Shown here: in pieces, positions 54,030 through 62,715 of the stretch | How positions within the stretch are numbered: the stretch's first letter is position 1 | How the letters are laid out: every line of letters starts with the position of its first letter | NCBI RefSeq assembly: GCF_000359745.1 | Contig: NZ_AQHN01000089.1 | Coordinates: forward strand, 124,001-188,000 | Origin: Rhizobium freirei PRF 81 | Lineage (GTDB): Bacteria; Pseudomonadota; Alphaproteobacteria; Rhizobiales; Rhizobiaceae | DNA: 64,000 nt | Direction of reading: 5' to 3' | Program-made: the position numbers and the translations under genes | Notes under the pieces: model-generated | What the model was told of the DNA's origin: nothing | What the model saw: only the letters and a program-made list of their open reading frames with translations | The model's database searches: none

Positions 54030-55187
54030 ATGCAAAGAGATCGCGCAGTTCATAAACGAAATTGCCCACTTCGATTGGTTTATGTCGTCACCGAAGACTG
54101 GTTCTTTGTGACCCATTTCCTGCCGATGGCACGGGCAGCCCAAAGGGCAGGTTTCGAGATCGTGGTCGTGACCCGGGTGGGGGATCGCGCAAAGGAAATT
54201 GAGAGCGAAGGATTTCGGCTTGTTGCACTCGCGGCAGACCGTTCGGCTTTCGGTATAGGGCCGCTCCTCTCTACGCTTTTTCGCCTACGGGCGATATTTT
54301 TGAGAGAGCGTCCGGATATCATTCATGCGATCGCGCTGAAATCAATCATCCTGGGAGGAATTGCCAACCTGTTAAGCGGTGGAAGCGCCGGGGTCTTTTC
54401 TCTAACCGGCCTAGGTTATCTCTGGAGCGGAAACAGGTCAGTCTTGCGGGTATCGCGCGCGGCTGTTCGATCTATCTTACGTGTCCTAGGGTTGCGCTCA
54501 CCAATAACATTTACCTTCGAAAATGACGACGACTCCCATGAGTTTCCGCATTTGAACGATAAGATCGTTATTGGCGGCTGGGGGGTCGATGCCATTCCGC
54601 TATCCCCCAAGAGCATGCATTCGGCCTCGCCGGTTCGTGCGCTCTATCTAGGTCGAATGCTCAAGTCGAAAGGCATCGAGCCGACCGTCAAGGCGGTGCA
54701 ACTCGCCAGGGAAAAGGTGGACGTTCAGCTCGAGTTGTGGGGAACGCCTGATCCGGGCAATCTCACGAGCTTGACGGAAGATCAGCTGCTTGCATTCTCT
54801 AAACTAGAAGGGGTGCGATGGTGTGGTCGGGCTGCAGACGTATCGACAACTTGGCAGCGCGCCGATATCGCGATCCTTCTTTCGGAGCGGGAAGGTATGC
54901 CACGCTCTCTTATCGAGGCAGCAGCGACGGGATTGCCAATGATTGCCTTTGACGTCGCCGGCTGCCGATCTATCGTGCAAGACGGCATAAATGGCTTCCT
55001 TGTCCCGCCGGGAGATGTTCGCGCAGTGGCTGATGCAATCTTGAAGCTTGCGAACGATGCCGAATTACGCGCACGAATGGGCGCAGCTGCGCGGTCTGAC
55101 TTTGAACAGCGATTCTCCATTGAGAGCGTTGTTCCCAGAATAATCGAGGTCTATTTTAACCTTGTTAGATATCCGCAAATGCGTTAA
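54030..55187 (+). CDS. Glycosyltransferase family 4
   Basis: A 385-residue cytosolic or membrane-associated GT-B enzyme. The N-terminal acceptor domain starts LRLVYVVTEDWFFVTHFLPMARAAQRAG. The donor domain contains RALYLGRMLKSKGIEPTVKA and the E-x7-E-type LLSEREGMPRSLIEAAATGLPMIAFDVAGC, typical of GT4. The upstream 263 bases hold no convincing gene. No clear Shine-Dalgarno precedes the ATG. Sugar specificity is unknown. It opens a five-gene unit of the same strand. Confidence 0.88.
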   Translation: MQRDRAVHKRNCPLRLVYVVTEDWFFVTHFLPMARAAQRAGFEIVVVTRVGDRAKEIESEGFRLVALAADRSAFGIGPLLSTLFRLRAIFLRERPDIIHAIALKSIILGGIANLLSGGSAGVFSLTGLGYLWSGNRSVLRVSRAAVRSILRVLGLRSPITFTFENDDDSHEFPHLNDKIVIGGWGVDAIPLSPKSMHSASPVRALYLGRMLKSKGIEPTVKAVQLAREKVDVQLELWGTPDPGNLTSLTEDQLLAFSKLEGVRWCGRAADVSTTWQRADIAILLSEREGMPRSLIEAAATGLPMIAFDVAGCRSIVQDGINGFLVPPGDVRAVADAILKLANDAELRARMGAAARSDFEQRFSIESVVPRIIEVYFNLVRYPQMR

Positions 55188-55228
55188 TTGCGGCTCCTCA
55201 ACCCTGAGAAACCGAAGAGAATTTACCG

Positions 55229-56233
55229 ATGATTGACCTCCAGAGCTTTTACCGCGGGAAGAATGTTCTCGTTACCGGAGCGGGTGGATTTATCGGCAGT
55301 CATTTGGCTGAAGTCCTCGTGCGCAACGGCGCAAACGTTACCGCGATGATTAAGTACGGCTCCTCGTCTCACTGGGGCAACTTGGAGCACGCAGACGCGA
55401 ATACGAAGCGCTCTCTCCAAGTCGTTGCCGGCAATGTCGAAGACTCTGACTTCGTCATGAACGTCGTGAAAGGTAAGGATGTTGTTTTTCACCTGGCCGC
55501 GCTGATCGCAATTCCTTACTCTTACGTCGCTCCCAGAAGCTACGTGCGGACGAATGTCGAAGGTACGCTAAATGTCGTTGAGGCGGCTCGCCGACTTGGC
55601 ACAAGCCGCGTTGTACATACATCGACATCGGAGGTTTATGGCACTGCGTTGCGCGAGCCGATCGACGAAGACCATCCGCTCCAAGGTCAATCTCCATATT
55701 CCGCCTCCAAAATCGGTGCGGACAAGATTGCAGAAAGCTACTATCGATCGTTCTCGACGCCGGTCGTAACCTTGCGGCCATTCAATACGTTTGGACCCCG
55801 GCAGTCGGCCCGCGCCTTCATACCCACGATCATTTCTCAAGCCGTAACGCGCGATGTCATCGAACTGGGCGCGCTCGATCCGATGCGCGACATGACGTTC
55901 GTAGGTGATACCGTGGCGGGCTTCCTATTGGCAGGGGCAACGAGCGGCATTGACGGCCAGACCATCAATCTCGGAACTGGCAGCACCGCATCGATTGGCG
56001 ATTTTGCGACAAAGATTTTGAAGCTGATGAATTGCAGCAAACCGGTGACACAAGATCCGAAACGTCTGCGTCCGGCGGAAAGTGAAGTTTTGAAACTGGT
56101 GTCGGACAACAGCAAGGCACAGCGCTTGCTTGGCTGGACGCCCGCGACGTCAGTAGAAGACGGCCTGAAGCAAACCATATCGTTTGTGGAAGCGAACATT
56201 CATCTGTACCGTCCCACAGAATATACCGTCTGA
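55229..56233 (+). CDS. NDP-sugar 4,6-dehydratase-like SDR
   Basis: A 334-residue extended SDR. The loop GAGGFIGSH is at about 17-25. HTSTSEVYGTA carries the Thr-Ser-Glu-Val motif of 4,6-dehydratases, SPYSASKIGADKI is the Tyr-x3-Lys, and RPFNTFGPRQSARAF follows. It probably converts an NDP-hexose made by the adjacent nucleotidyltransferase to the 4-keto-6-deoxy sugar. Codon use is less GC-rich than in the core genes. It lies 41 bases after the GT4 gene and 24 before the next. Confidence 0.85.
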   Translation: MIDLQSFYRGKNVLVTGAGGFIGSHLAEVLVRNGANVTAMIKYGSSSHWGNLEHADANTKRSLQVVAGNVEDSDFVMNVVKGKDVVFHLAALIAIPYSYVAPRSYVRTNVEGTLNVVEAARRLGTSRVVHTSTSEVYGTALREPIDEDHPLQGQSPYSASKIGADKIAESYYRSFSTPVVTLRPFNTFGPRQSARAFIPTIISQAVTRDVIELGALDPMRDMTFVGDTVAGFLLAGATSGIDGQTINLGTGSTASIGDFATKILKLMNCSKPVTQDPKRLRPAESEVLKLVSDNSKAQRLLGWTPATSVEDGLKQTISFVEANIHLYRPTEYTV

Positions 56234-56257
56234 TCGTAAGCGTATAAAGGATCGGCT

Positions 56258-56971
56258 ATGAAAGCTATCGTTATGGCAGGGGGCAAGGGAACGAGACTTC
56301 AGCCATTCACTGCCTCCTTCCCGAAACCTCTCGTTCCATTAGGGGACATGCCGGTACTGGAATTGCTTCTGCGTCAGCTGAAAGCTGCTGGCGTCGAAGA
56401 GGTGATTTTGGCGGTCAACCATCTGCATCATTTGATTCGAGCTTTTTGCGGTGACGGCTCGGCTTTCGGCCTCAATATCGATTATGTTCTCGAGGATACT
56501 CCTTTGGGAACTGCCGGCCCAATCGCAGCGGTACTCGACCGCGCAGGCGAGAATTTCATCGTTACCAACGGCGATCTGCTCACCAATTTCTCCATTCCGG
56601 AAATGGCGCAAAAGCACCAGGACTCTGGAGCTAGTGCGTCAATCGCGGTCTATGAGCGGAAGGTCAACATCGATTTCGGTCTGATAGAAGTCGATGATCA
56701 TATGCGCCTTACCGGCTATCGCGAAAAGCCTTCTTATTCTCATCTCGTGAGCATGGGTCTTTATATTCTAAACAGGGATTCCGTTGCGCCTTACCTGGAA
56801 GTCGGCGTGCATCTCGATATGCCGCAATTGATGCAGTCGCTTCAGCACAGCGGAAGGACCGTCCAATGTCAGCGGCAGGACTGCGTCTGGCTGGATATTG
56901 GTCGCCCCGATGACTACGCTTCCGCTCAGCAAATGTTCGAAACTCAGCGAAGCCTCTTTTTGAAGGACTAG
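56258..56971 (+). CDS. Sugar-1-phosphate nucleotidyltransferase
   Basis: 237 residues, the size of small mannose-1-phosphate guanylyltransferase-like enzymes. MKAIVMAGGKGTRLQPFT is the signature for nucleotide binding, then FPKPLVPLGDMPVLE with the catalytic Lys, TNGDLL (metal-binding Asp), and GLIEVDDHMRLTGYREKP. It makes the NDP-sugar (GDP or another base, undetermined) for the dehydratase and reductase beside it. A good AAAGGATC site precedes the ATG. It is tightly packed in the same operon. Confidence 0.87.
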   Translation: MKAIVMAGGKGTRLQPFTASFPKPLVPLGDMPVLELLLRQLKAAGVEEVILAVNHLHHLIRAFCGDGSAFGLNIDYVLEDTPLGTAGPIAAVLDRAGENFIVTNGDLLTNFSIPEMAQKHQDSGASASIAVYERKVNIDFGLIEVDDHMRLTGYREKPSYSHLVSMGLYILNRDSVAPYLEVGVHLDMPQLMQSLQHSGRTVQCQRQDCVWLDIGRPDDYASAQQMFETQRSLFLKD

Positions 56972-56974
56972 GCA

Positions 56975-57898
56975 ATGGCAGTTGCCTTGGTAACGGGCGC
57001 CAACGGATTCCTGGGTAATTATGTCTGCCGAGAAATTCTAGACCGCGGATACGATGTAGTACGCCTCAGCCGCGGTTCGACGGTTGAAGATGAGAAGGCA
57101 TCTCCGTTATCCGCAAAGCCGACGGCTTCGGAAATATGCAAGATCATTGATGAGAGGCAGGCGGCAATTGTCTATCATCTCGCAGGGACCAGTCAGGCCT
57201 CGGATCTGGAGGCACTCTATCAGGCGAACGTCTTTTTCGCTCAATCAATACTGAGCGCGGCGGCATCGGCAAAGTCCCCCCCAAAAGTCATTTTGATCGG
57301 AAGTGCGGCTGAATACGGCCGACCGGTCAATTCTGATATGATCTCGCGGGAAAGCGACACGTGCAGCCCACTTTCCGCCTATGGCATTTCCAAGCTTGCC
57401 CAAACGCATCATGGCTTAGCTGCGAGTGAGGCCGGTCTGTGTGTTACCATAGCGCGACTTTTCAATCCGATTGGGGTGGGAAGTCCAGCAACTACGGCGC
57501 TTGGAAGCTTCGTCCGCCAGATTGCCTCGATGCCGACTGGAGGGGGAATACTCCGAACGGGGTCCCTTCATAGCACGCGTGACTTTATCGACGTCGCAGA
57601 AGCTGCCTCTGCAATTGTGAGACTTTCGCTTCTCTCCGACGTTCAAGGTAAGGTCTACAATGTATGCGCTGGCGCGGGCGTCAGGTTACAGGATCTCGTA
57701 TCGCAGCTGATTGAAGTGTCCGGCATTGCGGTTCAGCATCAGATCGAGAGCACCCGCCGCGGCACCAGCGACATCGATACGGTCATCGGCAGCAATGACA
57801 GACTACGCTCGGTGGGGCTCGATATATCCAAGCCGGACTTTCGGTCTGTTCTGGAAAAGATGCTTTCGCATGAGCGCGCGATTGTTCGGAAGTCTTGA
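56975..57898 (+). CDS. NDP-4-keto-6-deoxysugar reductase/epimerase-like SDR
   Basis: A 307-residue extended SDR resembling GDP-6-deoxy-mannose reductase (RMD). GANGFLGNYVC (7-17) is the cofactor loop. IGSAAEYG replaces the usual Ser/Thr motif, and SAYGISKLAQ gives Tyr-x3-Lys. RLFNPIGVGSPATTALGSF is the substrate loop. It starts four bases after the nucleotidyltransferase stop and ends four bases before the GT2 start. It probably completes a 6-deoxyhexose pathway. Confidence 0.83.
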   Translation: MAVALVTGANGFLGNYVCREILDRGYDVVRLSRGSTVEDEKASPLSAKPTASEICKIIDERQAAIVYHLAGTSQASDLEALYQANVFFAQSILSAAASAKSPPKVILIGSAAEYGRPVNSDMISRESDTCSPLSAYGISKLAQTHHGLAASEAGLCVTIARLFNPIGVGSPATTALGSFVRQIASMPTGGGILRTGSLHSTRDFIDVAEAASAIVRLSLLSDVQGKVYNVCAGAGVRLQDLVSQLIEVSGIAVQHQIESTRRGTSDIDTVIGSNDRLRSVGLDISKPDFRSVLEKMLSHERAIVRKS

Positions 57899-57901
57899 AC
57901 G

Positions 57902-58708
57902 GTGACGACCGTGCCGCTGTCCGTGGTGATCCCAACTTATCGTGATGGTAAAGCTCTCGCTCGTGCTTTGTCGTCGATAGCCTGCCAAACGTGGCAGCCT
58001 GCAGAAATTATCGTTGTGGACGACGCCGGGAATGACGATACCTGCTCGAAATTCCTGCCGGCCTTCGCTGATCTCCCGGTCAAGCTTGTTACACTTGAGC
58101 AGAACGTCGGGCCTGGCGGCGCCCGCAATGCGGGCATATCCGCCAGCAGCAAGCCGTACATCGCTTTTCTCGACGCCGACGATGAATGGCATAGCGAAAA
58201 AGTCGAGCGCCAGATGAAGGTCATGCTGGCTCCAAGAAGGCCAGCCTTCTCCGCACATTTGAAGTCCTTCTCCAACCAAGACTGGTCTTTGCCATCGCCC
58301 GAGCAGATCTCCGAATTCAGCCGCTGGGAAATACTCCTCAAGAATCCAGCTTCAATTTCGACTGTAATTATAAGACGTGACTCTATTCATCACCTCTTCC
58401 CCAAATGGTATGCTGGCGAAGACTATGCTTTCGTCGCGGCAAATCTGCTTTCGGGAATTGCCTCACTGAGGATGAACCTCGCTCTTGCCCGAGCTGACAA
58501 GCCAGCATTCGGTGCGAGTGGGCTCAGTGCCAGGATGTTCGCTATGCAGCTGGGCGAAATGCGTACGCACCGCCTTCTTGCACGAGAGGGCCTTATCCGA
58601 ATGCCCGAATACCTGCTGCTGATACCCTGGACTCTTATAAAGTTTGCGCGCCGACTTATGTTGCATCGTTTTCGCGCACGACGCTCATCTCCGTCGCAGA
58701 ACGCTTGA
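57902..58708 (+). CDS. Glycosyltransferase family 2
   Basis: A 268-residue GT-A enzyme. LSVVIPTYRDGKALARALSSI opens the nucleotide-binding domain, with VDDAG at about 39-43. GPGGARNAGISASSKPYIAFLDADDEWH holds the metal-binding DxD. A basic C-terminal helix (LIKFARRLMLHRFRARR) may bind the membrane. The GTG start at 57902 lies four bases after the preceding stop. The last 53 bases overlap the convergent two-domain glycosyltransferase gene. Confidence 0.87.
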   Translation: MTTVPLSVVIPTYRDGKALARALSSIACQTWQPAEIIVVDDAGNDDTCSKFLPAFADLPVKLVTLEQNVGPGGARNAGISASSKPYIAFLDADDEWHSEKVERQMKVMLAPRRPAFSAHLKSFSNQDWSLPSPEQISEFSRWEILLKNPASISTVIIRRDSIHHLFPKWYAGEDYAFVAANLLSGIASLRMNLALARADKPAFGASGLSARMFAMQLGEMRTHRLLAREGLIRMPEYLLLIPWTLIKFARRLMLHRFRARRSSPSQNA

Positions 58709-60887
58709 GCTCGATAGCTGCTTGCAGCGCCGCCTCGTAGCTAGCGCCCATCTGTCTTTCCGACAGCATTTGACTGGCTGTTGCACGTGCAGCCGATTTC
58801 ATAAGTGCCAATTTGGCTCTATCAGAGATGAGGGAGCGAATGGCCGCTATGAAATCGGACGTATTCGCGGGCTTGCATAGAATTCCAGCACCGGAGTCAC
58901 GCAGAATGGCCGGAATGCCCCCGACATCGGAAGCAACGACTGCACACCCCGAAGCCAGGGCCTCCAGCAAAGCGATAGGGCGCCCGTCTATACGCGAGGG
59001 CAAAACGAATATGTCGTACGTCGAAAAATACTCTTGCGTGCTGTTGACTAACCCCATGAATTGAAAGCGAGCACCGGCCGGCAACTTCTTGATCTCGGCT
59101 TCGACCGCGTCCTTCAGCGGGCCGCCTCCTGTCATGACGAAGCGTACTGAGGATTCGCGACTAAAGGCTGCCGCTAGCTTTATAAAGACCTCAGGAGCCT
59201 TTTCTTCGGAAAGACGACCGGAGAAGCCGATAACGATTTCCTCCTCTCCAATCTGAAGCTCCTTGACGACGTCCGCCGAACGTTCGGTATCAAACCTCGT
59301 CACATCGACGCCGCTTTCGACTAGCTTGACTCTATCCTCAGCCCACCCCTGCTTCTTCAACCAAGCAATGACTTCGGGATTTTCCGCAACGGCGGAGGTT
59401 AATTGCGATCGATATTCCACATGGGAGTGGGTATGACCTGCCGTATTGAACAGCAGGTCAACGACTGCCATGCTGCGATATTTTTCGTTCAACTCGGGAA
59501 GTAGCTCATAGAAGACCCGGCTACCCGCAAGCAGCGCAACGTCGAAACGGCGACTTTGGATCAGATAATGTATAAAGCTCGAATATTCCCATTCCCTCAG
59601 GAATTGCGGAAGGATGTATACTTCGCTTGTAATCTCTTTGAACCACCCGCTGGCGTCCTCAAGCCCCTTTTGAGGAAGAGTGGAGATGATTGCGACATGC
59701 CAGCCCTCAGATATCAGGTAACGCACGATTGAGGAAAGCAGACGCTCTGCTCCTCCCACGATGAGAAAAGGGACCGCAATCAGAAGCGAACGATCTCGCT
59801 CGGAGGCAGGCACCGATGGCCAAGGCAGGCCACCTTCAGGTACGCGAACCATTCGCCTGCGTGCTTGCGATTTCGAATGGGTAAATGCTTCAGGTTGGAG
59901 AAGCGCTCTATTTCGCTTCAATATCGCGTTCTTCTGATATCCAAGACTGCGGACGCCTGTCGACGACAACGAGCCTGAGCCATGGACGGTATAGTTGAAA
60001 AGATATTCGCCCGTAATGTTGCGTACACGCCCGCCGACGGCGACGCAACGCAACCAAAAGTCCCAATCTTCCGCAACGTGGTCCTGCCCTTTCCCTGTAT
60101 CGAAGAAGCCGCCTGCCTTTTCCCATAAGTCGCGACGAAACACAGCGCAGGTCGTCACGTGATTTCCGTAGGTCATATCCTTGAGGCTCGGTATCTCCAG
60201 GAGATCGATTACTCCAGTGCGAGCGCCGGTAAAGCGAATACCCGTGGAAACGACATCATAGAAATGAGCGTCCAGGAGATACGCGGCCTTTTCCAGGTAA
60301 GTGGGATCAAGCGTGTCGTCCGCATCAAGGCAGCAAATGAACTTCCCTCGCGCAATCGCAATCCCGGCATTGCGATTAGCTCCGACGAGCGTCGGCTTAT
60401 CGTGAATGATAACGCGGGTTTTCGGTCGGTTCAGTTTCTTGACGATGTCGGGAGTTTCGCCATCGGTGGACCCTCCTTCTACAACAATAATCTCAACATT
60501 ATCAATCGTTTGACTGAGAATTGAATCGATCGCCCGCTCAAGAAAACGCCCATAATTGAAGCAAGGAATGACAACAGACACTAGCGGATCAACCTGACGT
60601 CCATCTAGGTCTACCGAAAAGCCGGCCTGATCCGCATTGCTTTTGTCGATGGGGCTCTCATCAGGCCCATTAGAACTGACGACCATCCCGTCCGCCAAGG
60701 CGACGTCGATATATTCAATCGGGATATATTCTTCACGGACAGGGAAGACGCGCCGCAGCAGAGTAGCATAAATGACGTAGATCTGACCGCTAATAATCAG
60801 ACGAAAGGCGGTCTTAAGCACATGGCGCAACCGCATTGCCCGTGCGCGGAGCACCGAAACTGTTCTGCCTGTGTTCGCGCGCTTCAT
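58656..60887 (-). CDS. Two-domain glycosyltransferase (GT2 + GT4)
   Basis: A 743-residue fusion. A basic N-terminal region (about 1-90) is followed by a GT2 domain (about 100-330): PLVSVVIPCFNYGRFLERAID, ANRNAGIAIARGKFICCLDADD with DxD, and EDWDFWLRC. A GT4 domain follows (about 365-720) with FLIVGGAERLLSSIVRYL, IGFSGRLSEEKAPEVFIKLA and ALLEALASGCAVVASDVGG. It would add two sugars or alternate linkages in one chain. ATG 60887 is preferred to an in-frame TTG. It overlaps the convergent GT2 gene by 53 bases. Confidence 0.88.
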   Translation of the reverse strand: MKRANTGRTVSVLRARAMRLRHVLKTAFRLIISGQIYVIYATLLRRVFPVREEYIPIEYIDVALADGMVVSSNGPDESPIDKSNADQAGFSVDLDGRQVDPLVSVVIPCFNYGRFLERAIDSILSQTIDNVEIIVVEGGSTDGETPDIVKKLNRPKTRVIIHDKPTLVGANRNAGIAIARGKFICCLDADDTLDPTYLEKAAYLLDAHFYDVVSTGIRFTGARTGVIDLLEIPSLKDMTYGNHVTTCAVFRRDLWEKAGGFFDTGKGQDHVAEDWDFWLRCVAVGGRVRNITGEYLFNYTVHGSGSLSSTGVRSLGYQKNAILKRNRALLQPEAFTHSKSQARRRMVRVPEGGLPWPSVPASERDRSLLIAVPFLIVGGAERLLSSIVRYLISEGWHVAIISTLPQKGLEDASGWFKEITSEVYILPQFLREWEYSSFIHYLIQSRRFDVALLAGSRVFYELLPELNEKYRSMAVVDLLFNTAGHTHSHVEYRSQLTSAVAENPEVIAWLKKQGWAEDRVKLVESGVDVTRFDTERSADVVKELQIGEEEIVIGFSGRLSEEKAPEVFIKLAAAFSRESSVRFVMTGGGPLKDAVEAEIKKLPAGARFQFMGLVNSTQEYFSTYDIFVLPSRIDGRPIALLEALASGCAVVASDVGGIPAILRDSGAGILCKPANTSDFIAAIRSLISDRAKLALMKSAARATASQMLSERQMGASYEAALQAAIELKRSATEMSVVRENDAT

Positions 60888-60982
60888 CTGCAAAATCCAA
60901 TACAGTCTGCCTGGAAGATTGAACCGTCCTCAGCTCAAGGAAACATTTAAGTACCGCGTCGAATATGCCGTCGCCACACCGA

Positions 60983-61735
60983 TCACCCCGAGGCGGCCCT
61001 CGATGCCAGGTACGCCTCTGTGATCTCATCGACCGGGCCTACAGCCTTCGCGACACCCTTTTCGAGCCAAAGCGCGGTCTTGCAGAATTGGCGCGTAATC
61101 GAAATGTCATGAGAGGCGATCACAAAAACGCTGGCATTACCCAAGATCTTTTCGATGCGCGCTCTCGCCTTGGCAATGAACTGTGCATCGCCCGCATTGA
61201 TCATTTCGTCCATGATGACGATGTCGGGTTCGATCGATGTCGAAATGGCGAAGGCCAGCCGCACGAACATGCCCGAAGAATATGTTCGCACCGGCATATC
61301 GAGAAAGTCGCCAAGTTCGCAAAACTCTGCGATCGACGGCGCCAACTCCCAAGCTTCCTTAAAACTCAGTCCCATGAATGCGCAGCGAAAGATGATGTTG
61401 TCCCAGCCGCTCGCCTCCATGTCCATTCCGAGGGTTATGTCGGTAAAGGAGCTGATGAGCCCATCGATGTCGACCGAGCCCCTCAGCGGCGGATAGACGC
61501 CTGCCAGTGTGCGCAGAAGGGTTGTTTTACCCGCCCCGTTGTGTCCGAGCAACGCGAGACGATCGCCGTTCTCCAGATTGAGGGTCAAGTCCTTGATGGC
61601 ATCGACGACGACCGTATTGTTATGGGCGACGATATTGCCGCCCAGCTTCGAAAAGACAGCCGTTCGCAAAGACCGCGAATGGGAATTGAAGATCGGGTAG
61701 GAGATCGAGACGTTCTTAAGGCGTATATGTGCCAT
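60983..61735 (-). CDS. Polysaccharide ABC exporter, ATP-binding protein (Wzt/KpsT-like)
   Basis: A 250-residue ATPase that drives export of a lipid-linked polysaccharide. Walker A is GHNGAGKTTLLR, with signature TYSSGMFVRLAFAI, Walker B PDIVIMDEMINAGD and switch SHDISI, all characteristic of the Wzt/KpsT/TagH group. It stops shortly after the ATPase fold and lacks the C-terminal carbohydrate-binding domain found in O-antigen Wzt proteins. It begins four bases after the permease stop, so the two are one unit. Confidence 0.9.
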   Translation of the reverse strand: MAHIRLKNVSISYPIFNSHSRSLRTAVFSKLGGNIVAHNNTVVVDAIKDLTLNLENGDRLALLGHNGAGKTTLLRTLAGVYPPLRGSVDIDGLISSFTDITLGMDMEASGWDNIIFRCAFMGLSFKEAWELAPSIAEFCELGDFLDMPVRTYSSGMFVRLAFAISTSIEPDIVIMDEMINAGDAQFIAKARARIEKILGNASVFVIASHDISITRQFCKTALWLEKGVAKAVGPVDEITEAYLASRAASG

Positions 61736-61739
61736 TTGT

Positions 61740-62540
61740 TTAGATCCAATAAATGGCGCGTTTGTGATAAATGCCAATAAAGGGCAGCCCGACAATCCAG
61801 ATAAAGGCGGTGTAAGCTAAAGCCACCGCCCACACCGTTGCCGATGTCTCCACGCCCAGTACAGGGTCTCGGAGAAGAGCCAAGAAGACCGAAAATGGAT
61901 TGACTATGTTCATCCATTGATAATTTTGCGGAATGAACTCCGGCCTCCAGAGAACCGGCGTCACAAAATACCCTATCTGCGTCAAGCTCTGCGTCAGGGG
62001 AGCAGCATCTCTGAAGCGCGTTGTGATAAGCGCGAGTATGTAGCATGCCGGAACCAAGAACAGCACCGTCAAGACAATTCCCGGAAATATCAGGAAGATA
62101 TTCCAGTTTGGTACCACCTGAAAGCACGCGAAGACGACGACAACAATGATGAAATTATAGCCCGTAGTGATGAGGTTTCGGTAGATCAGCGTATAAATCG
62201 CGACAGAGAAGCTGGTTTTCTGATTTAGGAAAAGATTGCCAGTCGAGGTGAGGGCCACCGTGGACTCATTCAGGGTACCGGATATGAGTCCCCAAAAGAT
62301 CATTGCGACAGTTATGTAAGGAAGGATGCCGGCAACCGGCATTTTCCAAAGGAGCGACCAGACAAGGCCGAGTGCGAAAATCGTCACGCCCGTCGACAGG
62401 GCGATCCACATTTGGCCGAATTTAGACCTGGAGTGCCTGCGCCGCAGATCGGCGGTACCCAACAGGTGCCATATGCGCCAGCTCCTTATTCCGTCCATCA
62501 ACTCGATGGACCCCGCCACATAAGGTGTCTTGAAACTCAT
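61740..62540 (-). CDS. Polysaccharide ABC exporter, permease (Wzm/KpsM-like)
   Basis: A 266-residue ABC-2 type inner-membrane protein with six predicted spans. It is preceded by a cytoplasmic N-terminus with WHLLGTADLRRRHSRSKFGQMWI, the conserved interface segment of Wzm. The C-terminal half contains FVTPVLWRPEFIPQNYQWMNIVNPFSVFLALLRDPVLG, the family signature. Together with the downstream ATPase it should export the polysaccharide assembled by the neighbouring glycosyltransferases. No ribosome site is strong. Confidence 0.9.
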   Translation of the reverse strand: MSFKTPYVAGSIELMDGIRSWRIWHLLGTADLRRRHSRSKFGQMWIALSTGVTIFALGLVWSLLWKMPVAGILPYITVAMIFWGLISGTLNESTVALTSTGNLFLNQKTSFSVAIYTLIYRNLITTGYNFIIVVVVFACFQVVPNWNIFLIFPGIVLTVLFLVPACYILALITTRFRDAAPLTQSLTQIGYFVTPVLWRPEFIPQNYQWMNIVNPFSVFLALLRDPVLGVETSATVWAVALAYTAFIWIVGLPFIGIYHKRAIYWI

Positions 62541-62715
62541 CCGCTAACTCGTCATCGCGAAAAATCGCCGCCATTCATGTTTGCTTGTGCTTCTAGTGCG
62601 CTTGCCTATGCTTTGACAAGCCGCACGACGTATTACATGTCGCGAGCGTGAAGATCCGTTGACGCCAAAAGCCGTTGATCCGTGCAGATATCAATCCGAT
62701 TGCACCAGCCTGGGT

